Assembly (NCBI RefSeq): GCF_021731985.1
Contig: NZ_JAKFWH010000032.1
Coordinates: 1-63,085, forward strand
DNA length: 63,085 nucleotides
Direction of reading: 5' to 3'
Source of the DNA: Nitrosomonas sp.
Lineage (GTDB): Bacteria > Pseudomonadota > Gammaproteobacteria > Burkholderiales > Nitrosomonadaceae
Positions 1-9,854 of this stretch are shown piece by piece. Both the position numbers and the translations under genes were made by a program. The notes beneath the pieces are model-generated. The model saw only the letters and a program-made list of their open reading frames with translations, made no database searches and was not told the origin of the DNA. The stretch's first letter is position 1. Every line of letters begins with the position of its first letter.

Positions 1-2
1 AC

Positions 3-242
3 AAAATGAAAGTCGATTTCCTGAAAATTGATGGCAGTTTAGTATGCAATATCCTTCGTGATGAGGAAGATCTCGATAAAGTAAAAACCATCAATCAACT
101 CGCGCACAAAGCGGAAATTAAAACAATCGCCGAATTAGTTGAATCAGACGACATCATCGTAAAACTACAGGAAATCGGCGTTGATTATGCGCAAGGATTT
201 GGTGTTGCTAAGCCCCATCCCTTCAAAGATCTCGAGTCATAG
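3..242 (+). CDS. EAL-domain protein, C-terminal end only (cut by window edge)
   Basis: The reading frame is already open at the left edge, so only the last ~79 residues of a longer protein are visible. The piece has the late signatures of EAL (cyclic-di-GMP phosphodiesterase) domains: DFLKIDGSLV near the start, TIAELVES in the middle and YAQGFGVAKPHP near the end. EAL proteins hydrolyse cyclic-di-GMP or, when degenerate, only bind it. The metal-binding EAL motif itself lies outside the window, so activity cannot be judged. The gene ends with TAG and is followed by a hairpin at 251-277. The annotated start is only the first full codon of the frame. Confidence 0.8.
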   Translation, partial: KMKVDFLKIDGSLVCNILRDEEDLDKVKTINQLAHKAEIKTIAELVESDDIIVKLQEIGVDYAQGFGVAKPHPFKDLES

Positions 243-250
243 AACTGAGC

Positions 251-277
251 GGCAGGGAATTTTTGTAAATCCCTGCC
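251..277 (+). terminator. Hairpin after the EAL gene, possible terminator
   Basis: The arms GGCAGGGA and TCCCTGCC pair perfectly across an A/T-rich loop, 8 nt after the EAL stop codon. It has no clean T-run on the plus strand, so it may be a weak or bidirectional terminator between this gene and the convergent methyltransferase. Confidence 0.5.
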
Positions 278-314
278 TCTAAAATCCGATTTCAGACTAT
301 CCCACAAAGCAGAA

Positions 315-971
315 TCAATCATTTTTCATCGGCTTACTGGCACGGTACAAAGCAATCGTGCCGACCAAGGTACGCTGCTGTGCGGTCTCTTCTACCGGGT
401 GAAATCCGGCATCCATCATAAAACCCGGCAAGCGACCCAGAATGTGATCGTGAATTTCTTCAAACCAGCGCATCATCCAAGAGATTAGCCACATAACAAA
501 ATCGTGCGGCTTGCCGAAATCCGCGACATGCAGCTCGCCACCAGGCCTCAGTACGCGGAATGCTTCTCTGAGCATTTGTTGTTTATCTTGCCGCGTTAAA
601 TGATGCAACATCAGACTGGTGAATACACGGTCGAAACTTCCATCCGGGTAGGGCAGACAAGTTGCCGAACCCTGTTGCAGGATGATGCCTTCTCCCGCTT
701 GTTCGGCCTTTCTTCGCGCAATATCCAACACTTGGGGATCCATATCAAGCCCACAGACTATGGCATCCGGCTGGGTTTGTTTGATCAACACAGTGAGCGT
801 GCCGGTACCGCAACCCACATCCAGCAAGGTTAGTCCGGATTGAATGCGGGCTTGTGCGATCAATGCAGTCTTAATTCCCGATTCAGGAAACAAGCACCGC
901 ATCATCGGATCGTACCAACGCGTCAACCAGTGGAAATGAAGGGCTGGGATAAAATGTGACGGCTTTCTCAT
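315..971 (-). CDS. Class I SAM-dependent methyltransferase
   Basis: This 218-residue protein has a Rossmann-type SAM-binding fold of the UbiE/Methyltransf_11 kind. Motif I is LDVGCGTGTLT at about residues 50-60, the acidic residue after beta-2 is in GLDMDPQ, and the post-motif FTSLMLHHL is followed by LRPGGELHVADFG. The substrate cannot be read from the sequence; relatives methylate quinones, lipids or small metabolites. The ATG start is preceded by GGAG 10 nt upstream. It is transcribed toward the EAL gene and away from the TIR-NACHT gene, so 972-1097 holds divergent promoters. It looks complete and ordinary. Confidence 0.8.
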   Translation of the reverse strand: MRKPSHFIPALHFHWLTRWYDPMMRCLFPESGIKTALIAQARIQSGLTLLDVGCGTGTLTVLIKQTQPDAIVCGLDMDPQVLDIARRKAEQAGEGIILQQGSATCLPYPDGSFDRVFTSLMLHHLTRQDKQQMLREAFRVLRPGGELHVADFGKPHDFVMWLISWMMRWFEEIHDHILGRLPGFMMDAGFHPVEETAQQRTLVGTIALYRASKPMKND

Positions 972-1097
972 GACAAAAGATCTCCAATTAATTACTACCT
1001 GCTATTCATGATTATAACTCGAGCGCACTCTATTCATTCCTTTACTTCGTGAATTGATCGTGATATATAGCTAACAAATATCTTTTGGAATAAATCT

Positions 1098-4000
1098 ATG
1101 CATCCGATCCGACTGACACCAGAAATAATAAGATATTATTTTAATGATGTAATTAAAAAAATTGGCGGGCTCGGTGAACAACAACTGAGAGCTATTCTGA
1201 ATCATTTTGATCGGGAAATATTCACTTATGGTGAAGTCATTGCCTTGCTCTATCCCGATATCGAAACCAAAAAAGCGCAGGAGCGATTCAAAAAATTTCA
1301 GGTTGCGATCAAGAATGCGGCAAAAGCATGCGGTAAGCAGCTTGAACTAAAAGTCAGCGGCGAAAAACGTGATCCGGATGCGCGGCAAGTGTACTTTGAA
1401 GGCGTGCTGCCTGATGCAGAAGAAGAACAAAAGCGCACCCTGGCAATTGTAGCTTCTGGCGGGAAAAGCTATGTCTCTGCGGAAGGCGTGATTCAAACGC
1501 TTGACGGTATGCCGGTCAAGCAAAAAAACAAAGTACGGTTTTTTGTTTCATATAGCCACAGCAAGCAGGACAGAACATTAAAAGAAAAATTTCTTCACTA
1601 TATGAAACCGCACTTTGCGCTATCCAAATGCTATGAATACGAATTGTGGGAGGACAATGATATTTTTCTAGACGCAAATTGGCATCAGTCCATTCAGGAA
1701 GCAATTCGCGACTGTGACTTTGGTTTATTGCTGCTCAGTCACGATTTCCTGATTTCCGGCTATATCAAAGAACATGAGCTGAGTCATTTTGTCGCAGAAA
1801 ATCCAATTCAGCCAGAAGACAAAAAGAAAGCAATCCCCATCGCTGTGCGTAAACTAGATTTTGGGTTGAATCTGCATGGATTGGAGCAACGACAAATTTA
1901 CTTTTATCAAGATCGTGCATTTTCCGAGTGCCGTGGCGACAATGCCTGCGCAGATTACGCCAGCGACCTACGCAAAAAGATCGAAAAAGCGCTCGACCAT
2001 CATTTCAGCCCGCCGCCCGAAACCCGGCCGCTAAAAACATCCGCGCAAAACCTGCCGTTATCCGACCGCGATCTGCTTGAGCAACATCAGCACCATAAGA
2101 TCAACGATCTGAGGGACAGAAAGAAAATGGTCGATGCGGATGGCCACTTGACGAGCCTGGACAATGCCGGGACAGCAAATGTTCGAGCTGGAGCCAATCG
2201 CATCAAAGTACAGGAATTCCTGATCGAGTGGGCAATCAATCCCGATAGCGCGCCGTTTTGCGCACTGCTGGGCGAAATTGGCATCGGCAAAACTACCAAC
2301 TGCAAAATGCTGGCTGTGACTCTGTCCGAGCGCCGCGAATCGGATCGCAAGCTGCCGCAAGTCATTTATATCGATTTGCGCGATGTGCAACTGACCAAAG
2401 AAGAGCAGGAAAACATTCCTCCGTTACACAGCATTCTCGATCGCAGCCTGCAAAAAAACTGGCAAAGCGGCACAAGCAAGTTAAGTTTCGATCACCAAAC
2501 GATTTTCCGCTTGGTGCAGCAAGAAAACGCGCTGATCATTTTCGATGGTTTGGATGAAGTGCTGGTGCATTTAAAATCCACGCAAGGCAAAGCTTTCATC
2601 CGCGAACTGTGGCGCATTCTTCCGCCTGCGGTGATCGACCGCGATAAAACGCAACCGGATGGTGATTCCAAAGCTGCTAAACGCACTGGCAAGATGCTGC
2701 TGTCGTGCCGCTCGCATTATTTCCGCGACGTTTGGCAGCAAAACAGTTTCTTGACCGGCGAAGGACGCGACGATATCGATCCAAAACGCTACCAGGCCTG
2801 CATCTTGCTGCCATTCACCGATGAACAGATTCGCGCTTATCTGGACAAAAATTTCCCGCACAGGGACAATCAGCGCGTGCTCGATCTGATCAAGACCATT
2901 CACAACCTGCCCGAAATGGCGCAACGTCCGGTCACGTTACAAATGATTGTGCGGCATATCCCGGAACTGGAGCAAAAGCAACTACGCGGCGAAACAGTAC
3001 GCGGTGTCACGCTGTATCACATGATGACGCAGGAATGGCTGCACCGCGACGACGGCAAGCACCAATTTAGCATTGATCACAAACCACAATTGATGGAACA
3101 GCTTGCCGCGGCGATGTGGCAAAGCGGGCAAAAGCAATGGACCGTGGACATGCTGGAAAATTGGCTCACCGATACATTTCTGGCCAATCCGCGCTGGCAG
3201 TTCGAATATAAAAACACCGAGCTCGAAGTATTGCGCGAAGACCTCCGCACCGCGACGTTCATCGTGCGCGAGGAAGAAAATTCGTTCCGTTTCTCGCACA
3301 CGTCGATCCAGGAATATTTTCTCGCTTGCCATCTGTTCAGGGGGTTGAAAGACAATGCGCCGGAGCGCTGGAACATGCCGATGGCATCACAGGAAACACT
3401 GGCGTTTCTGCTGCAACTGCTGGAATTGGGCTGCGGTCCGATATGCGGCAATACACTGAAATCGCTGCTCGAAACCGACCGGCAACACGCTACATTGATG
3501 GCGTTTCGCTTTTATTTGCTGGCCATAGAAGCTGGATTGTCACTGCCGCAACCGGCCGCGATTCAGTTGATCAACCAAAATCTGGAACACTGGGAAATTC
3601 GTGGACAGCCCGGCAAACCGCTTAATTTGCAACATGCCAATTTCAGCGGCAGTTGCCTGCGCCATTGCCGCTTTGCAGCGGTCAATCTGCCACAGGCAGA
3701 TTTCTCCCGCGTCGATGCCTTGCGCGCCGAATGGCAACACTGCCATTTGCCGCAATCCCGCTTCGAGCAAGCCAATCTGACCGGTGCGGTTTTCCGCCGC
3801 AGCAACGTACAGCACGGCGATTTCACTGAAGCGGTGCTGCACGATAGTGACTGGATCGACTGCCCTGGCAGCGAAACCGTATCGCAGCAAATTCAAAATC
3901 AGTTGAGGAACATTGTTTCTACCGCACAATCTCTTGAAAACACTGTGCCCTTCAGTGCACATAGGTTCGATCTAATTCCCCCACATGGGCATACGAATCC

Positions 4001-6062
4001 GGTTAGTAGTTGCACTTTTTCTCCCGATGGCGGGCTTATTGTTTCTTCTGCAAATGACTACACCGTTAAATTATGGGATGCCAGTTCAGGACGTTTGTTG
4101 CATTCCTGCGATGGGCATACGAATGCAGTTAGCAATTGCGATATTTCTCCTGATGGAAAGCTTATTGCTTCCGCATCCGGTGACAAAACTATTAAATTAT
4201 GGAGTGTATTGTCAGGGCAATTGCTTTATTCCTGCAATGGACATACGAGCTATATTTATCACTGTACCTTTTCTCCAGATGGTAAATTCATTGCTTCAGC
4301 ATCTCAGGATAACAGTGTCAAAGTATGGGATGCGTTGACGGGCCAATTGCTCCATTCCTGTAATGGTCATACAGGTCAGGTTGACTATTGTACTTTTTCA
4401 CCGGATGGAAAATTGATTGCTTCAGTGTCGCACGATAGAACTGTCAAAGTATGGGATGCATTGACAGGTCTATTACTGCATTCCTGTGATAGACATACTA
4501 GGCAAGTTAATCATTGCACCTTTTCTCCAGACGGAAAATTGATTGCTTCCGCTTCCGATGACTTTACTATTAAATTATGGGATGCGCTAACTGGTAATTT
4601 TCTTCATTCCTTAGACGAACATGAAGATAACGTTCGGTATTGTGTTTTTTCTCCAGATGGTGAGATGATTGCTTCTGCTTCTCATGACAAAACAATTAAA
4701 TTATGGGATTCCCAATCGGGCCTTTTGCTTCATTCATGCAACGAACACATATCAGGTGTTAATCATTGTATCTTTTCTCCGAATGGAGAGATGATCGCTT
4801 CCGCTTCTGGCGATAAAACTGTCAAATTGTGGGATGTGCAGTCTGGACGATTGCTGCATTCCTGCGAAGGGAATGCAGATTCAGTTTGGCATTGCGCCTT
4901 TTCCCCTGACGGCAAGCTTGTCGCTTCTACTTCTGCTGGCAACACTATCAAATTATGGAGTGCGCTATCCGGGCAATTGCTGCATTCATGTGGCAATTAT
5001 TCGAGTTTGGTTTATCATTGCGCTTTTTCCTCTGACGGTAAGTTCGTTTCTTCCGCTTCCGGTGACAACACCATCAAATTGTGGGATGCACAGTCAGGGC
5101 ATTTACTGCATTCCGGTGATGGCTGCACTACAACCAGTCATTTCTGTTTTTATAATCATTACGCTACTTCTCCCGATGGCAAGCATTTTGCCTTTGCTTC
5201 CAATAGCTCTAAGAATATTAAAATACTCGATATACAGTCTGAGCATTTACTGCATACATGTGAAGGACATACGGGAATAATTAATAATTGCACCTTTTCT
5301 CCCGATGGGAGATTCATAGCTTCAGTTTCCCTTGATAAAACTATTAAACTGTGGGATGTTTTTTCAGGGCATCTACTCCACTCTTTTGAAGGACATGAAT
5401 ACGGTGTCACTTGTTGCGCTTTCTCACCCGATGGCAAGTTAATAGCATCCGCTTCCCTCGATGGCACAGTCAAAGTTTGGGATACTCTATCAGGACATCT
5501 CTTGTATTCCTGCGAGGGAAATATGATTGATGTTTATCATTGCGTCTTTTCTCCCGACGGCAGATTAATAGCTTCCGCTTCCGGTGACAACACCGTCAAT
5601 CTGTGGGATGCCGTGTCAGGGCATTTACTGCATTCCTGCGAAGGGCATATGGCCACTGTTAATCATAGCGCTTTTTCTCCCGATGGTAAGTTCATTGCCT
5701 CAGCTTCCCATGACTTCACTGTCAAATTATGGGATGTGCTGTCTGGGCGATTGCTGCATACCTTTGAGGGGCATACAAACCCAGTTTATTATTGTGCTTT
5801 CTCTCCGGATAGTAAGTTCATCGCTTCTGCTTCGGCTGATTGCACAGTTCGAATCTGGTCTGTGGAAAGGAATGCGTGGTTGCATGCTTTGATACATTTG
5901 CCCGAACAGCAATGGGCAAGCTGGCATGCCGATAGCTACGTGATCGACAACAGCCCGCAAGCCTGGCGCTATTTACATATCAGCACCATCGACCCGGCCA
6001 CGCAGCGCTTGCGGCGCTATCCGGTCGAAGTTTTGGGTGCATTGCCGCATGCATATCGGTAG
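1098..6062 (+). CDS. TIR-NACHT-pentapeptide-WD40 STAND protein, candidate defence gene
   Basis: The protein has 1654 residues. An unassigned N-terminal region (about 1-140) precedes a TIR domain (about 146-300) with VRFFVSYSHSKQD and a conserved Glu in YIKEHEL (E227), the usual NADase position. A NACHT ATPase follows, with Walker A LGEIGIGKTT (391-400) and Walker B IIFDGLDE (480-487). Next comes a pentapeptide-like stretch (LQHANFSG, EQANLTGAVF) around 845-930, then 15 WD40 repeats of about 42 residues. Known STAND proteins sense a ligand with the repeats, oligomerise through NACHT and activate the effector; bacterial TIR effectors usually deplete NAD+. Phage defence is inferred from this architecture. 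It stands alone apart from a small downstream gene. Confidence 0.88.
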   Translation: MHPIRLTPEIIRYYFNDVIKKIGGLGEQQLRAILNHFDREIFTYGEVIALLYPDIETKKAQERFKKFQVAIKNAAKACGKQLELKVSGEKRDPDARQVYFEGVLPDAEEEQKRTLAIVASGGKSYVSAEGVIQTLDGMPVKQKNKVRFFVSYSHSKQDRTLKEKFLHYMKPHFALSKCYEYELWEDNDIFLDANWHQSIQEAIRDCDFGLLLLSHDFLISGYIKEHELSHFVAENPIQPEDKKKAIPIAVRKLDFGLNLHGLEQRQIYFYQDRAFSECRGDNACADYASDLRKKIEKALDHHFSPPPETRPLKTSAQNLPLSDRDLLEQHQHHKINDLRDRKKMVDADGHLTSLDNAGTANVRAGANRIKVQEFLIEWAINPDSAPFCALLGEIGIGKTTNCKMLAVTLSERRESDRKLPQVIYIDLRDVQLTKEEQENIPPLHSILDRSLQKNWQSGTSKLSFDHQTIFRLVQQENALIIFDGLDEVLVHLKSTQGKAFIRELWRILPPAVIDRDKTQPDGDSKAAKRTGKMLLSCRSHYFRDVWQQNSFLTGEGRDDIDPKRYQACILLPFTDEQIRAYLDKNFPHRDNQRVLDLIKTIHNLPEMAQRPVTLQMIVRHIPELEQKQLRGETVRGVTLYHMMTQEWLHRDDGKHQFSIDHKPQLMEQLAAAMWQSGQKQWTVDMLENWLTDTFLANPRWQFEYKNTELEVLREDLRTATFIVREEENSFRFSHTSIQEYFLACHLFRGLKDNAPERWNMPMASQETLAFLLQLLELGCGPICGNTLKSLLETDRQHATLMAFRFYLLAIEAGLSLPQPAAIQLINQNLEHWEIRGQPGKPLNLQHANFSGSCLRHCRFAAVNLPQADFSRVDALRAEWQHCHLPQSRFEQANLTGAVFRRSNVQHGDFTEAVLHDSDWIDCPGSETVSQQIQNQLRNIVSTAQSLENTVPFSAHRFDLIPPHGHTNPVSSCTFSPDGGLIVSSANDYTVKLWDASSGRLLHSCDGHTNAVSNCDISPDGKLIASASGDKTIKLWSVLSGQLLYSCNGHTSYIYHCTFSPDGKFIASASQDNSVKVWDALTGQLLHSCNGHTGQVDYCTFSPDGKLIASVSHDRTVKVWDALTGLLLHSCDRHTRQVNHCTFSPDGKLIASASDDFTIKLWDALTGNFLHSLDEHEDNVRYCVFSPDGEMIASASHDKTIKLWDSQSGLLLHSCNEHISGVNHCIFSPNGEMIASASGDKTVKLWDVQSGRLLHSCEGNADSVWHCAFSPDGKLVASTSAGNTIKLWSALSGQLLHSCGNYSSLVYHCAFSSDGKFVSSASGDNTIKLWDAQSGHLLHSGDGCTTTSHFCFYNHYATSPDGKHFAFASNSSKNIKILDIQSEHLLHTCEGHTGIINNCTFSPDGRFIASVSLDKTIKLWDVFSGHLLHSFEGHEYGVTCCAFSPDGKLIASASLDGTVKVWDTLSGHLLYSCEGNMIDVYHCVFSPDGRLIASASGDNTVNLWDAVSGHLLHSCEGHMATVNHSAFSPDGKFIASASHDFTVKLWDVLSGRLLHTFEGHTNPVYYCAFSPDSKFIASASADCTVRIWSVERNAWLHALIHLPEQQWASWHADSYVIDNSPQAWRYLHISTIDPATQRLRRYPVEVLGALPHAYR
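3987..5894 (+). repeat. Fifteen ~126-bp tandem repeats encoding WD40 blades
   Basis: In-frame repeats, each mostly 42 codons and beginning at GHT, run from the first GHTNPVSSC blade to the last GHTNPVYYC blade. Most share FSPDGK.IASAS.D.T.KLWD with LLHSC at the junction. Blade 10 is longer and diverged (it contains HFCFYNHYATSPDG). The protein similarity between blades suggests recent amplification. Fifteen blades would fill two seven-blade propellers with one left over. Confidence 0.9.
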
Positions 6063-6067
6063 ACAAT

Positions 6068-6118
6068 CCTTGAAAAATCTATTCAAAGCCATCACTGCAA
6101 GACAAAAACAAGTGGAAA
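6068..6118 (+). repeat. Degenerate end of the MITE family seen intact at 28.6 kb
   Basis: Aligned without gaps to 28633-28683, about 35 of 51 bases match, including TTGAAAAA, TGCAAG and CAAAAACA. It starts 6 nt after the TIR-NACHT stop codon. No matching right end is visible, so it would be a decayed fragment. Confidence 0.4.
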
Positions 6119-6162
6119 TTATCATAAAATAAACCCTATTGTAAAAAAGAGGGGACAAAATA

Positions 6163-6711
6163 ATGGCGGCTAAAAAGACAGGCCCGGCCTGGAGTGATGT
6201 AAAAGGAAAGCTGGTGAATTTTGACCGGGAGGGATTGCTGGATTTGGTACACGATTTGTATGCGGCAAATAAGGACAACCAGATTTTTCTGCACGCCCGT
6301 TTTAATCTGGGCGGTGATGTATTGAAGCCCTACAAAGCAATCATTAGTCGTTGGCTGTGGCCTGATATCCTTAAGAATCAAGACTACTCAGTGGCCAAAG
6401 CGAAGAAAGCGATTAGCGATTACAAGAAAGCGATCGGTCAGGCGGAAGGGCTGGCTGAGTTGATGGTGCATTATTGCGAGTGCGTAACCGGTTTTAGCAG
6501 CAATATCGGCATTGAAGATGAGAGTTATTTGGATGCGCTGGTGCGAATGTTCGAGCAAGCGCTCAAAGCCATCGCTGCTTTGCCTGAGACACAACGCGAT
6601 CCGCTATGGATGCGGCTGGACGGTGTTCGCCGCGCCAGTCACGACAATCTCGGCTATGGCGTGAGCGAAGACATGGATGACTTGCTGGCTGAATACAGAG
6701 TCGCTGGCTGA
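6163..6711 (+). CDS. DUF6155-like small protein of unknown function
   Basis: A 182-residue soluble protein with no signal peptide or membrane segment. The N-terminal half (VNFDREGLLDLVHDLYAANKDNQIFLHARF) resembles DUF6155-type helical proteins, whose function I do not know. The rest is helical and charged. It lies 100 nt downstream of the TIR-NACHT gene on the same strand, so an accessory role is possible but unproven. The gene ends 13 nt before the convergent efflux operon. An ATG preceded by GAGGGGACAAAATA supports the start. Confidence 0.6.
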   Translation: MAAKKTGPAWSDVKGKLVNFDREGLLDLVHDLYAANKDNQIFLHARFNLGGDVLKPYKAIISRWLWPDILKNQDYSVAKAKKAISDYKKAIGQAEGLAELMVHYCECVTGFSSNIGIEDESYLDALVRMFEQALKAIAALPETQRDPLWMRLDGVRRASHDNLGYGVSEDMDDLLAEYRVAG

Positions 6712-6724
6712 CTATGGCCCTGGT

Positions 6725-9700
6725 CTAGCCATTCTTCAGCGCACGCTGTATCGAAATCCCCTTCACCACCGCATACACCGCCGGAAAAATGATCAGTGTC
6801 AGGATCGTCGCGGAAACCATGCCGCCCACCATCGGGGCGGCGATGCGGCGCATGACTTCAGAGCCGGTTCCAGTACTGAGCATGACCGGCAGCAAGCCAA
6901 CCACGCTGCCGACGATGGTCATCATGACCGGGCGTATTCGATAAACCGCGCCTTGCACAACGGCCTCGTACAGATCTGTCAGCGTTACTTTTTCCGCGAG
7001 TGCTTTGCGCTGACGGGAGATTGTGCTGAGCGACTGGTCGATAAACACCAGCATGACCATGCCGGATTCCGCGGCAATGCCGATCAGGCCAATGAAGCCG
7101 ACCACTGCGGCGATGCTCAGGTTGTATTCCAGCCAATACATCAGCCAAATGCCGCCAACCAGCGAAAAAGGCACCGATAGCATGACAATCAGCGTTTCGG
7201 TCAATCGGCCGAAATTTAAGTACACCAGCAAGAACACCATCAAAATGGTAAGCGGCACGACCAGTTTCAATTTCTCAGTCGCGCGTTGCATATATTCAAA
7301 CTGCCCGCTCCAGGTCGCATAGTACCCCGGCGGAAATTGCACTTGATCGCGCACGGCTTGTTGCGCATCGGCAATATAACCGCCGATATCGCGGTCGCGG
7401 ATGTCGACGAAGATGTATGCAGACAACAGCGCATTTTCCGTGCGAATACTTGGCGGCCCCTGCACCAGCTTGACTTGCGCCAATTGACCCAGCGGAATCA
7501 TCGTGCCGCCCATCGCGGGAACCAGTACTTGCGTGGCGATGGCTTGCGGATCGCTGCGCAGTTCGCGTGGATAGCGGATCGCCACGTCAAAGCGCTCACG
7601 GCCCTCGACCGTGGTGGTAATCACTTGCCCACCCAATGCGACCGAAATAACCTCGAGCAAATCACCGACCGCCAGTCCATAGCGCGCCAACGCCAGACGA
7701 TCCGGTTCAATATCCAGGTAATAGCCGCCGGTAATGCGCTCGGCATAGGCGCTGGCGGTACCCGGCACTGTTTTCACCACGGCTTCGATCTTCCGGGCAA
7801 TGGTTTCGATCTCATCCAGATTGCTGCCGAACACTTTGATGCCGACCGGTGTGCGGATGCCGGTCGCCAGCATGTCGGTGCGGTTCTTGATCGGCATGGT
7901 CCAGGCGTTCGCGACACCAGGGATTTGCAACGCCTGATCGAGCTCGGCGATCAGGTTGTCGATCGTCATACCCGTGCGCCATTTGTTTTCCGGTTTCAGG
8001 TTGATGATGGTTTCGGTCATTTCCAATGGCGCCGGGTCAGTGGCAGTATCGGCGCGCCCAGCTTTACCGAATACCGAAGCGACTTCTGGGAAAGTCATGA
8101 TGATTTTATTTTGCGTTTGCATCGTTTCCGCTGCTTTGGTCACCGAAATGCCCGGTAACGTGACCGGCATATACAACAGCGTGCCTTCGTTCAATGTCGG
8201 CATGAATTCCGTGCCCAATTTCATGGCCGGATAAGCGGTGGCAACCAGCACGCCAAATGCGATTACCAGTATGGATTTTTTCCAGCGCATCACCCCGGTC
8301 ACAATCGGCTGATACCATCGAATCATGAAACGGCCCAGCCGATTATCTTCCTCACGCGGGATACGACCGCGTATCAGCAGCAGTATCAACACCGGAACCA
8401 GCGTAATCGACAGAATCGCTGCACCCGCCATGGCAAATGTTTTGGTGTAAGCAAGCGGCTGGAACATGCGGCCTTCCTGCGCTTCCAATGCAAATACCGG
8501 AAGAAACGACACAGTAATAATCAGCAAGCTGAAAAATAAGGATGGGCCGACTTCCTTGCAGGCAGCGATCACCGCATTCGTGCGCGACTCTCCCGGCCTG
8601 AGACGTGCCAGATGTTTATGCGAATTTTCCACCATGACGATCGCGGCATCGGTCATTTCCGCAATCGCCAACGCAATCCCGGCCAGACTCATGATATTGG
8701 AATTGATCCCAAGCTGCGCCATGGCGATGAAAGCAATCAGCACGCCGACCGGCAACATGATAATCGCCACCAGCGCGCTACGCACATGCATCAGGAATAC
8801 CACGCAAACCAGCGCCACGATGACGATTTGCTCGATAAATACTTCTTTCAGCGTCGTAATGGCGCGGTGAATCAGCTCAGAACGATTGTAAATGGATTCA
8901 ATCGAGACATCCGCCGGCAAGCCGGATTTGATTTCGTCAATTTTTGCTTCGAGAGCATGAATCACATCCAGGCCATTTTCACCATAGCGCGCCACCGCGA
9001 TGCCGGAAACGGCTTCCCCCTCGCCATTCAGCTCCGTAATGCCGCGGCGTTCTCCGGGGATCAACTCCACCCGGGCGATATCCCGTAACAAGACGGGCTT
9101 GCCGATATGCGCTCTGACCACCAGATTCTCCAGATCACTAATGCCGCGCAGGTAACCCCGGCCACGCACCATATATTCCGTTTCCGCCAATTCAATAACG
9201 CGCCCGCCGACATCTCGATTGCTGGCGGTGATGACTTCAGTGATTCTTTTCAGTGATATATCGTAGGCTTGCAGGCGGCGTGGATCGACCGTGATTTGGT
9301 AGGTTTTTACAAATCCACCGACGCTGGCGACTTCCGATATTCCGTGCGTGGTGGTTAGTTGGTAACGCAAGAACCAGTCCTGAATGGTGCGCAATTCATC
9401 CAGGGTGCGATCCTTAGCGGTAACAACATATTGATAAAGCCACCCGACTCCGGTTGCATCCGGACCAAGCGCAGGCCGCACATCTCGAAGTAGCTGGTTT
9501 GCCGCAAAGTTCAAATATTCCAGTACTCGCGATCGCGCCCAGTAAATATCCGTACCATCTTCAAAAATGACATAAATAAATGAAACCCCAAATGCAGACT
9601 GGCCACGCACCACTTTTGACCGGGGCACGGCGAGCATGGCAGTGGTGAGCGGATAGGTCACCTGGTCCTCGACCACCTGCGGTGCTTGTCCAGGATATTC

Positions 9701-9853
9701 CGTATAAATAATGACCTGCACATCGGATAAATCGGGAATCGCGTCGACCGGCATCTTCCATACGGCGTATATTCCCCAGCCAACAATAAAAGCTGTGCTT
9801 AACAGCACCAGAAAAACATGCCGGATCGACCATTCAATAATGTACCTGAGCAT
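6725..9853 (-). CDS. cusA: CusA/CzcA-type heavy-metal efflux RND pump
   Basis: This 1042-residue inner-membrane RND transporter carries metal ions to the adaptor and outer-membrane channel by proton antiport. It has the usual N-terminal helix (MLRYIIEWSIRHVFLVLL), the DAIPDLSDVQV segment, the TM block LVCVVFLMHVRSALVAIIMLPVG and the second half with LLVYLNFGRLTETLIVMLSVP. A longer frame reaches 9940 but would overlap the adaptor gene. The ATG at 9853 has a near-perfect AGGAGG site and follows the cusB stop by one base, so it is the likely start. The metal (Cu/Ag or Zn/Co/Cd) cannot be settled by eye; the CusF-like adaptor domain leans toward copper or silver. Confidence 0.9.
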   Translation of the reverse strand: MLRYIIEWSIRHVFLVLLSTAFIVGWGIYAVWKMPVDAIPDLSDVQVIIYTEYPGQAPQVVEDQVTYPLTTAMLAVPRSKVVRGQSAFGVSFIYVIFEDGTDIYWARSRVLEYLNFAANQLLRDVRPALGPDATGVGWLYQYVVTAKDRTLDELRTIQDWFLRYQLTTTHGISEVASVGGFVKTYQITVDPRRLQAYDISLKRITEVITASNRDVGGRVIELAETEYMVRGRGYLRGISDLENLVVRAHIGKPVLLRDIARVELIPGERRGITELNGEGEAVSGIAVARYGENGLDVIHALEAKIDEIKSGLPADVSIESIYNRSELIHRAITTLKEVFIEQIVIVALVCVVFLMHVRSALVAIIMLPVGVLIAFIAMAQLGINSNIMSLAGIALAIAEMTDAAIVMVENSHKHLARLRPGESRTNAVIAACKEVGPSLFFSLLIITVSFLPVFALEAQEGRMFQPLAYTKTFAMAGAAILSITLVPVLILLLIRGRIPREEDNRLGRFMIRWYQPIVTGVMRWKKSILVIAFGVLVATAYPAMKLGTEFMPTLNEGTLLYMPVTLPGISVTKAAETMQTQNKIIMTFPEVASVFGKAGRADTATDPAPLEMTETIINLKPENKWRTGMTIDNLIAELDQALQIPGVANAWTMPIKNRTDMLATGIRTPVGIKVFGSNLDEIETIARKIEAVVKTVPGTASAYAERITGGYYLDIEPDRLALARYGLAVGDLLEVISVALGGQVITTTVEGRERFDVAIRYPRELRSDPQAIATQVLVPAMGGTMIPLGQLAQVKLVQGPPSIRTENALLSAYIFVDIRDRDIGGYIADAQQAVRDQVQFPPGYYATWSGQFEYMQRATEKLKLVVPLTILMVFLLVYLNFGRLTETLIVMLSVPFSLVGGIWLMYWLEYNLSIAAVVGFIGLIGIAAESGMVMLVFIDQSLSTISRQRKALAEKVTLTDLYEAVVQGAVYRIRPVMMTIVGSVVGLLPVMLSTGTGSEVMRRIAAPMVGGMVSATILTLIIFPAVYAVVKGISIQRALKNG

Positions 9854-9854
9854 G

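Noticed and set aside
3987-5894. Regular ~126-bp repeats considered as a CRISPR-like or satellite array
   Set aside because: The repeats are in frame, code for WD40 blades and lack unique spacers. No CRISPR array is seen anywhere in the window.
7286-8158. A 290-codon open frame on the plus strand
   Set aside because: It lies wholly antisense to the conserved RND pump gene, with a His/Arg-rich low-complexity product typical of a shadow frame.
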